Assembly: GCA_946497035.1 (NCBI GenBank)
Contig: CAMMIW010000003.1
Coordinates: 81,082-145,081 of the forward strand
Length of the DNA stretch: 64,000 nt
Direction of reading: 5' to 3'
Origin: an uncultured Eubacteriaceae bacterium
Lineage (GTDB): Bacteria > Bacillota > Clostridia > Lachnospirales > CAG-274
In this document: in pieces, positions 1 to 7,223 of the stretch
Layout: every line of letters begins with the position of its first letter
How positions within the stretch are numbered: position 1 is the first letter of the stretch
The notes under the pieces: generated by a model
What the model was told of the DNA's origin: nothing
Databases searched by the model: none
What the model saw: the letters and a program-made list of their open reading frames with translations, nothing else
Program-made: the position numbers and the translations under genes

Positions 1-63
1 AAAGTTTATGTATGCTCCAGGCAAAACTTTGTTATATGTTAAAAAAGTACCACCAGTTGCCAT
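1..63 (-). CDS. Phage tail sheath protein, N-terminal fragment (XkdK-like)
   Basis: This is the first 21 codons of a leftward gene that runs off the window. The start reads MATGGTFLTYNKVLPGAY, then Ile-Asn-Phe. It closely resembles the start of PBSX XkdK-type sheath proteins (M-A-G-G-T...N-K-V-R-P-G-x-Y-I-N-F, from memory), which form the contractile outer tube of myophage tails. A strong ribosome binding site (GGAGGGG) lies 7 bases upstream, and the ATG overlaps the stop codon of the preceding small gene by one base. The position after the head-closure and tail-terminator genes fits the PBSX order. The rest of the gene cannot be seen. Confidence 0.85.
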   Translation of the reverse strand, partial: MATGGTFLTYNKVLPGAYINF

Positions 64-224
64 TATAAAATCCCCTCCATATATTTTTTAATAATTTTTT
101 CAACATCATTTTTAGTATAAAGCTGATTATCTTTTAATAAAGCATTTATAATATCTTTTTTATCTTTATATAAATTGCTTTTCAAAAACTGTTCTTTATA
201 AAATTTTTTAATTTTTTCTCCCAT
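63..224 (-). CDS. Small phage protein of 53 residues upstream of the sheath gene
   Basis: A short open frame starts with ATG at 224-222 behind a near-perfect TAAGGAGGTTTT ribosome binding site. It ends in a TAA that overlaps the sheath ATG by one base. The product is very lysine-rich (about a quarter Lys) and reads MGEKIKKFYKEQFLKSN at its start, with a predicted helical, charged C-terminus (KNDVEKIIKKYMEG). The tight coupling on both sides shows it is a real gene of the late operon. I do not recognise the family. It sits roughly where PBSX has xkdJ, but it is far shorter. Confidence 0.75.
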   Translation of the reverse strand: MGEKIKKFYKEQFLKSNLYKDKKDIINALLKDNQLYTKNDVEKIIKKYMEGIL

Positions 225-233
225 AAAACCTCC

Positions 234-638
234 TTAAATAAATAAGTTTTGCATTTTTTCCGATTGTTGCTTTTTAAAAACATAAAAGTTATATTCAACA
301 AAAAATTTAACAATGCCCTCTTGAATAAAACCTTCCATATTTTCGGCTTTAATAAAACCTTTTTCAAAATCTAACATAAATAAATTGTTATATAACTGAG
401 TTAATATATGGTTACATTCATCATTTATGTTATAATTCTGGGTAGGAAAATATGTTATTTCCATTTTGTTAAAAAGTTTATATCTACCAGAGAGATAAGG
501 CTTTTCCTCTGTTTTAATACATCTTATACAAAAACAGGGTAATAAAAAACCCTGTTTTATGTGCTCAACATATATGTTAGGTTTATCAAATATATTGTAT
601 AATTTGTTGCTAATCGAGTTATTAAGTTTTTGTATAAT
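234..638 (-). CDS. Phage tail terminator-like protein (DUF6838-type), non-ATG start
   Basis: A 134-residue frame that would cap the tail tube and join it to the head. The first in-frame ATG lies only at residue 59, at MEITYFPTQ. Upstream coding continues with features typical of this family: an N-terminal helix (IQKLNNSISNKLY), then the strands HIKQGFLLPCFCIRCI and LSGRYKLF. An excellent AGGAGGGG ribosome binding site at 651-644 points to ATT at 638-636, or ATA just after it. No ATG, GTG or TTG lies in this frame between the upstream in-frame stop and residue 59. The ATT start gives the family's usual length of about 135 residues. Alternatives are a start-codon mutation or a sequence error. 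Family assignment is from memory of the pattern. Confidence 0.7.
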   Translation of the reverse strand: MIQKLNNSISNKLYNIFDKPNIYVEHIKQGFLLPCFCIRCIKTEEKPYLSGRYKLFNKMEITYFPTQNYNINDECNHILTQLYNNLFMLDFEKGFIKAENMEGFIQEGIVKFFVEYNFYVFKKQQSEKMQNLFI

Positions 639-657
639 AAATACCCCTCCTAAAAAG

Positions 658-1038
658 CTAACCTATATTATCAAATATATCTAACATAATTTCTTGATGA
701 TTAGAATATATAACAGATTTACCACTATTTTTATATTTAGTAATATTTCCATTTTGATTAACATCTATTATAGAGCCAGGCTTAATAAAAATATCGTTAT
801 CTAAAAAAATTTTAACTTTTTGAGTTATAATATTGTTAAAGGTATCTTCTTTAGAAGATAAAATATTAGAGCTGTTGTTATAGTAAGATACTCGGCAAGG
901 TATGTTTTCATATTTAAGAATAATGTGTTGTTTTATAGTTTTAGATGTTTCATCTAAAATATTTTCATATTCATAAATGTTACAAATACCTGTATATAAC
1001 TTATTAAGAGCATTTTTTATATTAATTTTATTTACCAT
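658..1038 (-). CDS. Phage head-closure/minor structural protein (XkdH/YqbH-like)
   Basis: A protein of 126 residues resembling the PBSX/skin XkdH-YqbH family. The pattern LNKLYTGICNIYEYENI, then IPCRVSYYN, then KIFLDNDIFIKPGSIIDV and finally SNHQEIMLDIFD matches what I remember of that family. Such proteins sit in the neck between portal/connector and tail. Its start overlaps the end of the upstream connector gene by 7 bases (positions 1032-1038), as expected in a compact late operon. The function is inferred from family and position. Confidence 0.65.
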   Translation of the reverse strand: MVNKINIKNALNKLYTGICNIYEYENILDETSKTIKQHIILKYENIPCRVSYYNNSSNILSSKEDTFNNIITQKVKIFLDNDIFIKPGSIIDVNQNGNITKYKNSGKSVIYSNHQEIMLDIFDNIG

Positions 1039-1412
1039 ATAATTTTCTTATATTTATATAGTAGCTTTTTGTTATCTAAAAAATAGTCAATAACATTTTG
1101 TAAGCTATCATTTTTATTTTCAAAATAAGTTATAGATGTATCCCCTTCTTTAAGAGTTTTTATAGCATTATCTAAAGATAATTGATTATGTAAATTAGAA
1201 GCTTTAACAAGCAATAAATATTCGCCTATAACAATATTAATAAAAATATCTTTTATAGAAAAAAAATCAATAAAAGGAGTTATTTCAGATTTAATAAAAT
1301 TTTCTACAGAATTAATAGCAATAGATATAATTTTTTCAGATAAAGTAATATTTTCAATAGAAAGGTTTAAATTTTGTAACCTATTAGAAATTTCTAATAT
1401 AAGATTTTCCAT
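1032..1412 (-). CDS. Phage head-tail connector protein (gp6/YqbG-like)
   Basis: A protein of 126 residues, mostly predicted helix, encoded directly after the capsid gene. Short, helical proteins in this slot are head-tail connectors (gp6/YqbG type) that dock below the portal. The start MENLILEISNRLQNLNL and the central helices (IKDIFINIVIGEYLLLVKASN) fit this, but no diagnostic motif is visible. The assignment therefore rests on size, composition and gene order. Confidence 0.5.
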   Translation of the reverse strand: MENLILEISNRLQNLNLSIENITLSEKIISIAINSVENFIKSEITPFIDFFSIKDIFINIVIGEYLLLVKASNLHNQLSLDNAIKTLKEGDTSITYFENKNDSLQNVIDYFLDNKKLLYKYKKIIW

Positions 1413-1422
1413 AGGCTACCTC

Positions 1423-2460
1423 TTAACCTTTAGATATAATTCTGGCGATAGGTATAGCTTTATGATCAATAAATTTGCCTTTTTCAACATCACAAACTAA
1501 AGACCAGTTTTCACCTTTGGCCAACTCTTCATCAGTAGGAGATAAGCTAGCTTGACTAGCTTTAGTATAAGATATACCAAAAGGAGCAAAACATTTTCTA
1601 GTTCTAGCATATAAAGTATCTTGACCACCGTTAGTTTTAGGATCACGGTTTATTTCATAAGGAACTTTAGCACCAATATCTTCAAAATCAATAGCACCGT
1701 TACCTAATATGTAAGTAGTATATGAGTTAGTGCCATCACTAGTATCAACAGGCATACTGTCATCAATTAAAACAATTTTACCATTTAATGTGGCTAAAGC
1801 TAAATCTCTTTGTATACCGTTATTGTCAGTATATTTTAAATAGTTAAGTAAATTTAAGTTTTCTAAATTAGTAGCTACAACACTATGCATAATAACGATA
1901 GAAAATTTAGTTTTATTATCGCCACAAGCCTTTTGGATAGCAGAATTAATAGTAGTAGCATCTATAGTATTGTTTAAAGGTTCATCAGAAATATCAAAAG
2001 TATGTTCATCTACAAATTTTTTGTTTTCTCCGTTCTTCATAGAAAAAATACCTTTTAAAATAGCAAGTAAAGTTTTTTGGTCAACCTCATCAAAATAATC
2101 ATTAACTTGCTTAGCAACGTTAGACATAAAGCCAACCCCACCAGTAATATCTTCAGAAAAATCATCTTCAAGCCAAGCATTAGCCCTTCCAACAACAACA
2201 ACGCCACGCTCAAAAGTTTTAGTAGCATTAGGCGAAATATCTGTTTTACCGTCATAATTTATAGCATCACCGCCTATTCTACCATACATAGGTAAAATAG
2301 CATAACCTGTGCCACCTTGAGAAGAAAAAGCTCTTCTAATCTCTAAGTTAGGTTTAAGAACGTTAGATTTTGTAAGTTCATTTTTTTTAGTGTTAGGTAA
2401 ACTTTCAATATATTTTCCAAAAGCTACTTGATTAAAACTTTTATGATTAAATTGTGCCAT
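1423..2460 (-). CDS. Phage major capsid protein
   Basis: A 345-residue protein immediately after the scaffold gene. It shows the layout of PBSX XkdG-like and other clostridial capsid proteins: a variable N-terminal arm (MAQFNHKSFNQVAFGKYIE), a glycine-rich E-loop-like section around residues 50-80 (GGTGYAILPMYGRIGG), and the central part VNDYFDEVDQKTLLAILKGIF. A late segment contains the typical KTNGGQDTLYARTRKCFAPFG. It would build the icosahedral shell. The ribosome binding site AAGGAGGATATATT is strong. The 12-base gap to the scaffold gene supports co-expression at high level. Confidence 0.85.
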   Translation of the reverse strand: MAQFNHKSFNQVAFGKYIESLPNTKKNELTKSNVLKPNLEIRRAFSSQGGTGYAILPMYGRIGGDAINYDGKTDISPNATKTFERGVVVVGRANAWLEDDFSEDITGGVGFMSNVAKQVNDYFDEVDQKTLLAILKGIFSMKNGENKKFVDEHTFDISDEPLNNTIDATTINSAIQKACGDNKTKFSIVIMHSVVATNLENLNLLNYLKYTDNNGIQRDLALATLNGKIVLIDDSMPVDTSDGTNSYTTYILGNGAIDFEDIGAKVPYEINRDPKTNGGQDTLYARTRKCFAPFGISYTKASQASLSPTDEELAKGENWSLVCDVEKGKFIDHKAIPIARIISKG

Positions 2461-2472
2461 AATATATCCTCC

Positions 2473-2901
2473 TTAAAAAATACCTTTTTCATAATATTTA
2501 CAAAGTTCTTCATAGCTTAGTTGTCTTTTGTTAGCTATGTTTCGGTTAATTTCTAAAGGTTTAAAACCTGTTATTTTGTCATTTTGGTTTTCTTCAAATA
2601 AAAATCTAGTTTCATCATTGTTTTTAAGTTGTTCAATCATAGATTTAATTAATGTTTCATCAATATTTCTTTTATCTAGCTTATTAAAATCTATTAAAGC
2701 CATAGCAGCTTTAGTGTTTTTTGCTTTAGCTATAAAAAGTTGTCTTTCAATAGCTATTTTAAGCTCTAAGTCTAAAATATGATCTTCAAGTTGGCTAGTT
2801 TTTAGCTTAACTTGATTATTAATATGTTTTTCTATTTTGTTGTAAATTTCTTTAGCTTTAGGCTCATCTATACCTAAATCAACTAATTGTTTAATGTCCA
2901 T
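2473..2901 (-). CDS. Phage scaffold protein (GP20-like)
   Basis: A 142-residue, charged, largely helical protein between portal and capsid genes, the usual place for the scaffold that guides prohead assembly. The longest frame begins at 2943. I prefer the ATG at 2901 (MDIKQLVDLGIDEPKAKE) because AAGGAGG lies 8 bases before it and no such site precedes the longer start. Features are the coiled-coil-like section at about residues 25-65 (KLKTSQLEDHILDLELKIA) and a C-terminus rich in Tyr/Glu (YEELCKYYEKGIF) that would contact capsid protein. Family assignment is moderately certain. Confidence 0.7.
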   Translation of the reverse strand: MDIKQLVDLGIDEPKAKEIYNKIEKHINNQVKLKTSQLEDHILDLELKIAIERQLFIAKAKNTKAAMALIDFNKLDKRNIDETLIKSMIEQLKNNDETRFLFEENQNDKITGFKPLEINRNIANKRQLSYEELCKYYEKGIF

Positions 2902-2968
2902 AAAAGACCTCCTTAAAAATTTTTTATCTATCCCACCCGCCAAAAGCCCAACCTTTAAAAAATATATA

Positions 2969-4363
2969 TTATTTTTTCATTTTATTAAGTTCTTGTTTAA
3001 TATTAGAAATCCAAGGGTGCTTACCTATAATTGTTTCATTAGATATAATCCCTATAGATTTAACACAATTGTTAATAGCCTCTGTTTCGTTTATTAATAT
3101 ATCTTTATTAAATATTACGTCTATGTTAATGTTGTTAAAATCTTTTTTATAAATATATGTAAAATATTTTTTAATAAAATCAAATAATAGTTCAAAAGAT
3201 GCTTGAAACTCTGTTTCCATCAAGTTAGCGTCTAAATCAATGTCTGCATAAGCACTTTGTATATTCATTTGATTAGGGTTTTGCCCCATTTTTTCATCTT
3301 TACAATCATAGCCTCTAGCGTTTTCAATTATAGCTTTTTTTAAAGCTTTAGCAAGAATCTCATAGTTATTGCTATCAATATTTATTTTTAATGCTTCAAC
3401 ACCACCCTCGCTGCCGTCAATAGTTTTAACTTTAACAACACCATACTCAGATAAATTTTTTCTAAACTCAGATAAATTAGTACCATCATAGTTTTTAAGT
3501 ATAAGAATGGTATTTCTAGCGTCTTCTTGCATATTGTTCATAAAATCACTTCTAATAGTGTTTAAAGAATCTTGTAAAGTTTTAACTCTTTTTATTAGTG
3601 GAATTTCTTTAGAATTAAATTTAAAAGATATAATAGGAATATTATCCCAAGATAGAGGAAAGTTTAAAGAATTATATAAATAAGGCTTAAAATCTTTAGA
3701 TAAATCTAATATTAATTTGTTATTTTCAAAAATGTAATATTGTATACCATTTTTTGTGTATAGTTCAACTTGCGTTACAATTTTTTTCTGGCTATTTTCA
3801 TATTTTTCAATGTTATATATTCTGAGCAAACAATCTAATATAGAGTGCTCCTCATCAGCCCATATAGGTAATACTTCATAGGGTTTAAATCTTTTAAAAT
3901 CAATGTTACCTTGTTCATTAATAAAAATATAAAGCCAAGCTATACCACAATTAATGGCATCTTCACCAATATTTTTAATAAGCCTATAAAAAGATTTTTT
4001 AAAAATATTTTGAAAATTTTCCATAAATTTTTCATCATCACAATAAATAGTCATAGGTTTAGATAATAGGTAGCTATTTTTTTGATCAACAATACGAGCA
4101 TATTGATTGTCAACAATTTTATTGTTAGGTAAATTGTTTATCATTTCAATGTTACCGTCCTGACCAATTATAGTGCGTTTCCTTTTTAAAATATCGTGAT
4201 TACCTATATAATATTGTTCACCTATAATCATATCTTTTCGTTGTTCGCAATGTAAAAATTCTAATATATTTTGTTGTAAAAACTGGATAAAGGCTTTTTT
4301 ATTACCAAATTTATTAATTGTGTTGTTTATTTCATATGTTTCAAAATTAGGTTCAAGGTTCAT
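2969..4363 (-). CDS. Phage portal protein (SPP1 gp6/XkdE-like)
   Basis: A 464-residue portal forms the ring through which DNA enters the head and on which terminase docks. The N-terminus has the clostridial SPP1-type pattern GEQYYIGNHDILKRKR, followed by NNLPNNKIVDNQYARIVDQKNSYLLSKP near residues 75-105. Further on are the stem-like segment RVKTLQDSLNTIRSDFMNNM and the crown-like helices ending in PWISNIKQELNKMKK. Its length is normal for the family. The ribosome binding site AAGGAGG precedes the ATG. It lies 21 bases after the large terminase, as in PBSX (xtmB-xkdE). Confidence 0.88.
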   Translation of the reverse strand: MNLEPNFETYEINNTINKFGNKKAFIQFLQQNILEFLHCEQRKDMIIGEQYYIGNHDILKRKRTIIGQDGNIEMINNLPNNKIVDNQYARIVDQKNSYLLSKPMTIYCDDEKFMENFQNIFKKSFYRLIKNIGEDAINCGIAWLYIFINEQGNIDFKRFKPYEVLPIWADEEHSILDCLLRIYNIEKYENSQKKIVTQVELYTKNGIQYYIFENNKLILDLSKDFKPYLYNSLNFPLSWDNIPIISFKFNSKEIPLIKRVKTLQDSLNTIRSDFMNNMQEDARNTILILKNYDGTNLSEFRKNLSEYGVVKVKTIDGSEGGVEALKINIDSNNYEILAKALKKAIIENARGYDCKDEKMGQNPNQMNIQSAYADIDLDANLMETEFQASFELLFDFIKKYFTYIYKKDFNNINIDVIFNKDILINETEAINNCVKSIGIISNETIIGKHPWISNIKQELNKMKK

Positions 4364-4384
4364 AAAAACCTCCTTTGTAAAGTT

Positions 4385-5629
4385 TCATTTAAAGCTAAAC
4401 CTGTCATCATCATTTAAAGATTGTATAGCATAACGCATAGCGTCTAAAAGATGGTTATAATCATCTATAGGCTTGTTTATTTGCCTACCTATATCATTTT
4501 TGCTCCAGGTATAATTACAAATTTCATTTAAAAAGTTACTACACCTAGGGTGTATAATAATTTTAAAATCTTGTAAATATTGTATACCGTTGTTAACACT
4601 GTCTTTACCTTTTTTAGCAGCTCTTATTTTAGTAAGACCAAGTTGTCTAAGTTCATCTATACTTTTAGGCTCAGAGCTATCGGCTATAATAATTTGATTA
4701 CAATAGCCCATTTTTTCAATTTCAGAATAAATTTTAAAGTTAGTTAAAGCTTTTTTATAAAGTTCATCAAAAACGTAAATTTCTCTAAGTTGTTTATCAA
4801 CTAAGCCACAAAATAAAGCAGTAGGATCGTTGGTATATCCAAAATCAAGACCAAAAATAGTAGCTATATTTTGTCTATTTTTTATATTTTCAATATCAAA
4901 ATCCATTTCAAAAAAGTTTTCATAAACAAGACCATCTGTTACGCCCCATTGGCCAAGGCCAGCCACCTGATATCTTCTAGGATTATTTATTTTCATATTT
5001 TCAAACATTTTTTTATCAGCATCATCAAGCCACTCATTAATCATATAATTAGTAGTTATAGCCAATATATCATCATTGTCTGCCTTATCAAAAAATCTTT
5101 TTTTAAGCCAATGTTTCTCATTCCAAGGGTTAAATGTTAGTGTGATTTGCTTAAAAAGACCGTCAGGAACCTTACCTCTAATGCTCTCTTGCAAAATGTC
5201 AAAATCTTCTTCATTGTCTATTTCATAGGCCTCTTCTATCCACAACCAACATAAAACCCCTTTTTGAGTTGTAATAGATGTTATTTTGAAAGGATCATCA
5301 AGCCCTCTAAAGTATATTTTTTGGTTTGTAGGTAAATATATAATCTCAAGAGGAGATAATTTACATTCCCAATATTTAGATACTCCAAGTACATTTATAG
5401 CCCAATTAAGCTCAGCAAAACAACTGTCTTTAAGAGTGTTAAATGTTTTTCTAACAACTAAAAGGTTAGCATCTTTATATTGCATCATTCTAACAATAAA
5501 ATTTAAAGCAGTAGTTTTAGATTTTTTGCTAGCTCTAGAGCCTTTGCAAAGTCTGTATCGACCTTTAAAATGCCAATATTTTTTATAACCTTTGCCAACT
5601 ATGTTAGGCAAATATATTTTGTTAGGCAT
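4385..5629 (-). CDS. Phage terminase large subunit (XtmB-like)
   Basis: The 414-residue packaging motor has an N-terminal ATPase and a C-terminal nuclease. A deviant Walker A (GSRASKKSKTT) lies at about residues 31-41, followed by the Walker B/catalytic acid pair LWIEEAYE near 128-135. The coupling motif is TFNPW (about 165). The nuclease begins with FGLDFGYTNDPTALF near 246-260, and the second acid lies in IIIADSSEPKSID. All expected parts are present, so the enzyme looks intact. Its stop lies 21 bases ahead of the portal gene, and its start is 3 bases after the small terminase. Confidence 0.92.
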   Translation of the reverse strand: MPNKIYLPNIVGKGYKKYWHFKGRYRLCKGSRASKKSKTTALNFIVRMMQYKDANLLVVRKTFNTLKDSCFAELNWAINVLGVSKYWECKLSPLEIIYLPTNQKIYFRGLDDPFKITSITTQKGVLCWLWIEEAYEIDNEEDFDILQESIRGKVPDGLFKQITLTFNPWNEKHWLKKRFFDKADNDDILAITTNYMINEWLDDADKKMFENMKINNPRRYQVAGLGQWGVTDGLVYENFFEMDFDIENIKNRQNIATIFGLDFGYTNDPTALFCGLVDKQLREIYVFDELYKKALTNFKIYSEIEKMGYCNQIIIADSSEPKSIDELRQLGLTKIRAAKKGKDSVNNGIQYLQDFKIIIHPRCSNFLNEICNYTWSKNDIGRQINKPIDDYNHLLDAMRYAIQSLNDDDRFSFK

Positions 5630-5632
5630 ATT

Positions 5633-6010
5633 TTAATCTTTTAAAAGATTATCTCCTAAAATAAATATAGGTTTGTCATTGTCGTCTTCTTGCTTTTTAG
5701 AAAATATAGAATAAACTTTTCCAAGTAGCTCAGCTGCTTTTAATCTTTCTCTAACAGATATACCTTTTAAAGATACGTTGTCGTTTTCTTCCCCACGCAT
5801 TATAGTTGTAAGACATTGTATAATTTCATCAGATTTAGCCACTTTATTATCATTTTTATTGTTTTTGTTATTTTTTATGTAACTTTTTATTTCTTCATTT
5901 TTTAATAGCCTATAGCCGGTGGTTTCTTTATAGCCGGCTTTTTGGGTAGCTATTTTAACATCTTCTGTTTCTATATAATGCTTACAAAATAACAATTGTT
6001 TTTTGTTCAA
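5633..6010 (-). CDS. Phage terminase small subunit (XtmA-like)
   Basis: A 125-residue DNA-recognition subunit of the terminase. The start MNKKQLLFCKHYIETEDVK and IATQKAGY are characteristic of the helix-turn-helix of terminase small subunits, which find the packaging site. The middle holds a lysine/asparagine-rich linker (NNKNNKNDNK) and then the oligomerisation helix (ISVRERLKAAELLGKVYSIF). The gene is followed after 3 bases by the large subunit. The 105 bases upstream, between this gene and the Xpf-like gene, hold no further frame that I can support. Confidence 0.88.
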   Translation of the reverse strand: MNKKQLLFCKHYIETEDVKIATQKAGYKETTGYRLLKNEEIKSYIKNNKNNKNDNKVAKSDEIIQCLTTIMRGEENDNVSLKGISVRERLKAAELLGKVYSIFSKKQEDDNDKPIFILGDNLLKD

Positions 6011-6115
6011 ATATCCACCTCCAATTTTACTATCTATAAAATAAATAATACATTTAAAGGTTAATATAAGTATAACAAAAATATAAAATCAAATAATGTA
6101 AATAAAATGAAAAAA

Positions 6116-6508
6116 TCAAATATCTTTTAATATTTTGTTTATAACTAAGTTTTTTATATTAAAACATTGTCTAACGCTAATATGAGCTTTTAAAGCTATA
6201 GCTTGCCAGCTATTTTTATAAATATATCTAAAGCGTATTATATCTTTTTGATAATCTTCTAAGCTGTTTATTATATCGTCAACTAGTTTATATTCATATA
6301 TTTTTTGTTTAAGATTTAATAGTTTTTCGTTTATAATATTGTTATATACGTTCACTATTTCATCTTTGTTTTCAATTTGTATAGTTGCAAAAACGTCATT
6401 ATTTTTTTTTATTCTGTTAATCTCAATTTGTAAATTTTCTATATCTAAAATGCTTTTTCCCCAATTTTTTAGATAGTTTTCACCTTTTTTTCTCTTTTCT
6501 TTGTCCAT
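6116..6508 (-). CDS. Putative late-gene activator, sigma-region-4-like (Xpf/ArpU type)
   Basis: A 130-residue protein whose C-terminal third reads like sigma-70 region 4. The pattern LEDYQKDIIRFRYIYKNSWQAIALKAHISVRQCFN gives a helix-turn-helix of the form L-x-x-R-Y-x-x-x-x-S-W-x-x-I-A. The N-terminus is a helical, lysine/glutamate-rich region. Short proteins of this build sit just ahead of terminase genes in PBSX (Xpf) and in many Firmicute phages (ArpU/RinA-like), where they switch on late transcription. It lies 19 bases downstream of the Xre-type gene and ahead of terS. The activator role is inferred. Confidence 0.65.
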   Translation of the reverse strand: MDKEKRKKGENYLKNWGKSILDIENLQIEINRIKKNNDVFATIQIENKDEIVNVYNNIINEKLLNLKQKIYEYKLVDDIINSLEDYQKDIIRFRYIYKNSWQAIALKAHISVRQCFNIKNLVINKILKDI

Positions 6509-6527
6509 AATAACCCTTTCTTTATTT

Positions 6528-6716
6528 TTAGCCTAAAAAAATATCATCCATCTCAATATTATAAATTTCGCTTAAAACTTTTAAAGGAGCATAGCCAACA
6601 GATGTTTTCCCCTTTTCCCAATTAATAATTGTGTGCTTGCTCACTTTAATAATATCTGCAACCTCTTGTTGTGTTAAATTTGCATTAACCCTTGCTGCTT
6701 TTAAAGATATTTTCAT
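6528..6716 (-). CDS. Xre-family transcriptional regulator heading the phage operon
   Basis: A 62-residue protein consisting almost only of an HTH_3 domain. The DNA-binding helices are LTQQEVADIIKVSKHTIINWEKGKTS at about residues 14-39. A start at 6782 would extend it by 22 residues, but that lies upstream of the promoter. The ATG at 6716 has GGGGTGA 8 bases before it and follows a consensus promoter, so I use it. Being first in the leftward operon and having a palindrome in its own promoter, it probably controls itself and the structural genes. It could be a repressor or a Cro-like protein. Confidence 0.8.
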   Translation of the reverse strand: MKISLKAARVNANLTQQEVADIIKVSKHTIINWEKGKTSVGYAPLKVLSEIYNIEMDDIFLG

Positions 6717-6736
6717 ATTAAAATCACCCCTTTCAA

Positions 6737-6777
6737 AAAAAGTATAGTCTACTTTTTGTAGACTGTCAATACTTTTT
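6737..6777 (-). promoter_or_regulatory. Promoter with nested palindromic operator for the phage operon
   Basis: On the minus strand the -35 TTGACA (6769-6764) and -10 TATACT (6746-6741) are separated by exactly 17 bases. The spacer is filled by the perfect inverted repeat AGTCTAC-5-GTAGACT (6746-6764). A second pair of arms, AAAAAGTAT/ATACTTTTT (6737-6745 and 6769-6777), encloses it. The ten-base word TACTTTTTGT recurs 20 bases apart (6750 and 6770). This is the layout of an autoregulated Xre operator. Which of the two neighbouring regulators binds is not shown. Confidence 0.8.
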
Positions 6778-6800
6778 GTCATTTTTTTTTTTGAATGTAT

Positions 6801-6829
6801 TTGAATTTTTACAATTTTTGATATATAAT
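6801..6829 (+). promoter_or_regulatory. Sigma-A-type promoter for the rightward Xre gene
   Basis: TTGAAT (6801-6806), a 17-base spacer and TATAAT (6824-6829), with the gene start at 6905. It is divergent from the phage-operon promoter, with the two -35 boxes about 30 bases apart, so binding at the palindromes could influence both. Confidence 0.65.
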
Positions 6830-6904
6830 AATACTTATAGTAGAATTTTTTAACCTACACCATTTTACATTTTTTTCACTTTTGATTTTAGGAAGGAGCA
6901 TACT

Positions 6905-7150
6905 ATGCATAAAAAAAATTATAATTATATATTTTCAAAAAATTTAAACTATATTTTATTAAAAACAGGCAAAAAACAAATAGATTTATCAAGAGATTTA
7001 AAAATACCAAAGGCAACTATATCCAGTTGGTGTTGTGGTACAAGGCTACCAAAAATAGATAAATTATCACATATAGCAACATATCTTGATATAGATAATC
7101 CAATAATTCTACTAGATGAAAATTTTAAAACATTGTTAAAAAATAAGTAA
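6905..7150 (+). CDS. Xre-family transcriptional regulator, divergent
   Basis: An 81-residue HTH_3 protein. The helix-turn-helix is KKQIDLSRDLKIPKATISSWCCGTRLPKIDKLSHIATYL (about residues 23-61), followed by a short C-terminal tail. A GGAAGGAG site lies just before the ATG. It is transcribed away from the phage operon and faces the leftward regulator across a shared control region, the usual arrangement of a repressor and its antagonist. It is the last gene that I assign to the phage-like element. The next gene, spoIVA, is a core sporulation gene. Confidence 0.8.
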   Translation: MHKKNYNYIFSKNLNYILLKTGKKQIDLSRDLKIPKATISSWCCGTRLPKIDKLSHIATYLDIDNPIILLDENFKTLLKNK

Positions 7151-7160
7151 ATTACAAAAA

Positions 7161-7189
7161 ACATATTTTTTAATTTAAAATCATATATT
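7161..7189 (+). promoter_or_regulatory. Sigma-E-type sporulation promoter of spoIVA
   Basis: ACATATT (7161-7167), a 14-base spacer and CATATATT (7182-7189) fit the Bacillus sigma-E pattern (KMATATT, about 14, CATAHAHT) with one deviation in the first base. The -10 is identical to the one proposed here for yabP. spoIVA is a sigma-E gene in known spore formers, so sequence and knowledge agree. Confidence 0.7.
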
Positions 7190-7223
7190 AAAATGTATTT
7201 TAAAATGGTTTAAGGAGGTTAAT

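Noticed and set aside
182..367. A 61-codon leftward frame in the phage region
   Set aside because: It overlaps two better supported frames, has no ribosome binding site and is a shadow of the tail-terminator gene and of the 53-residue gene.
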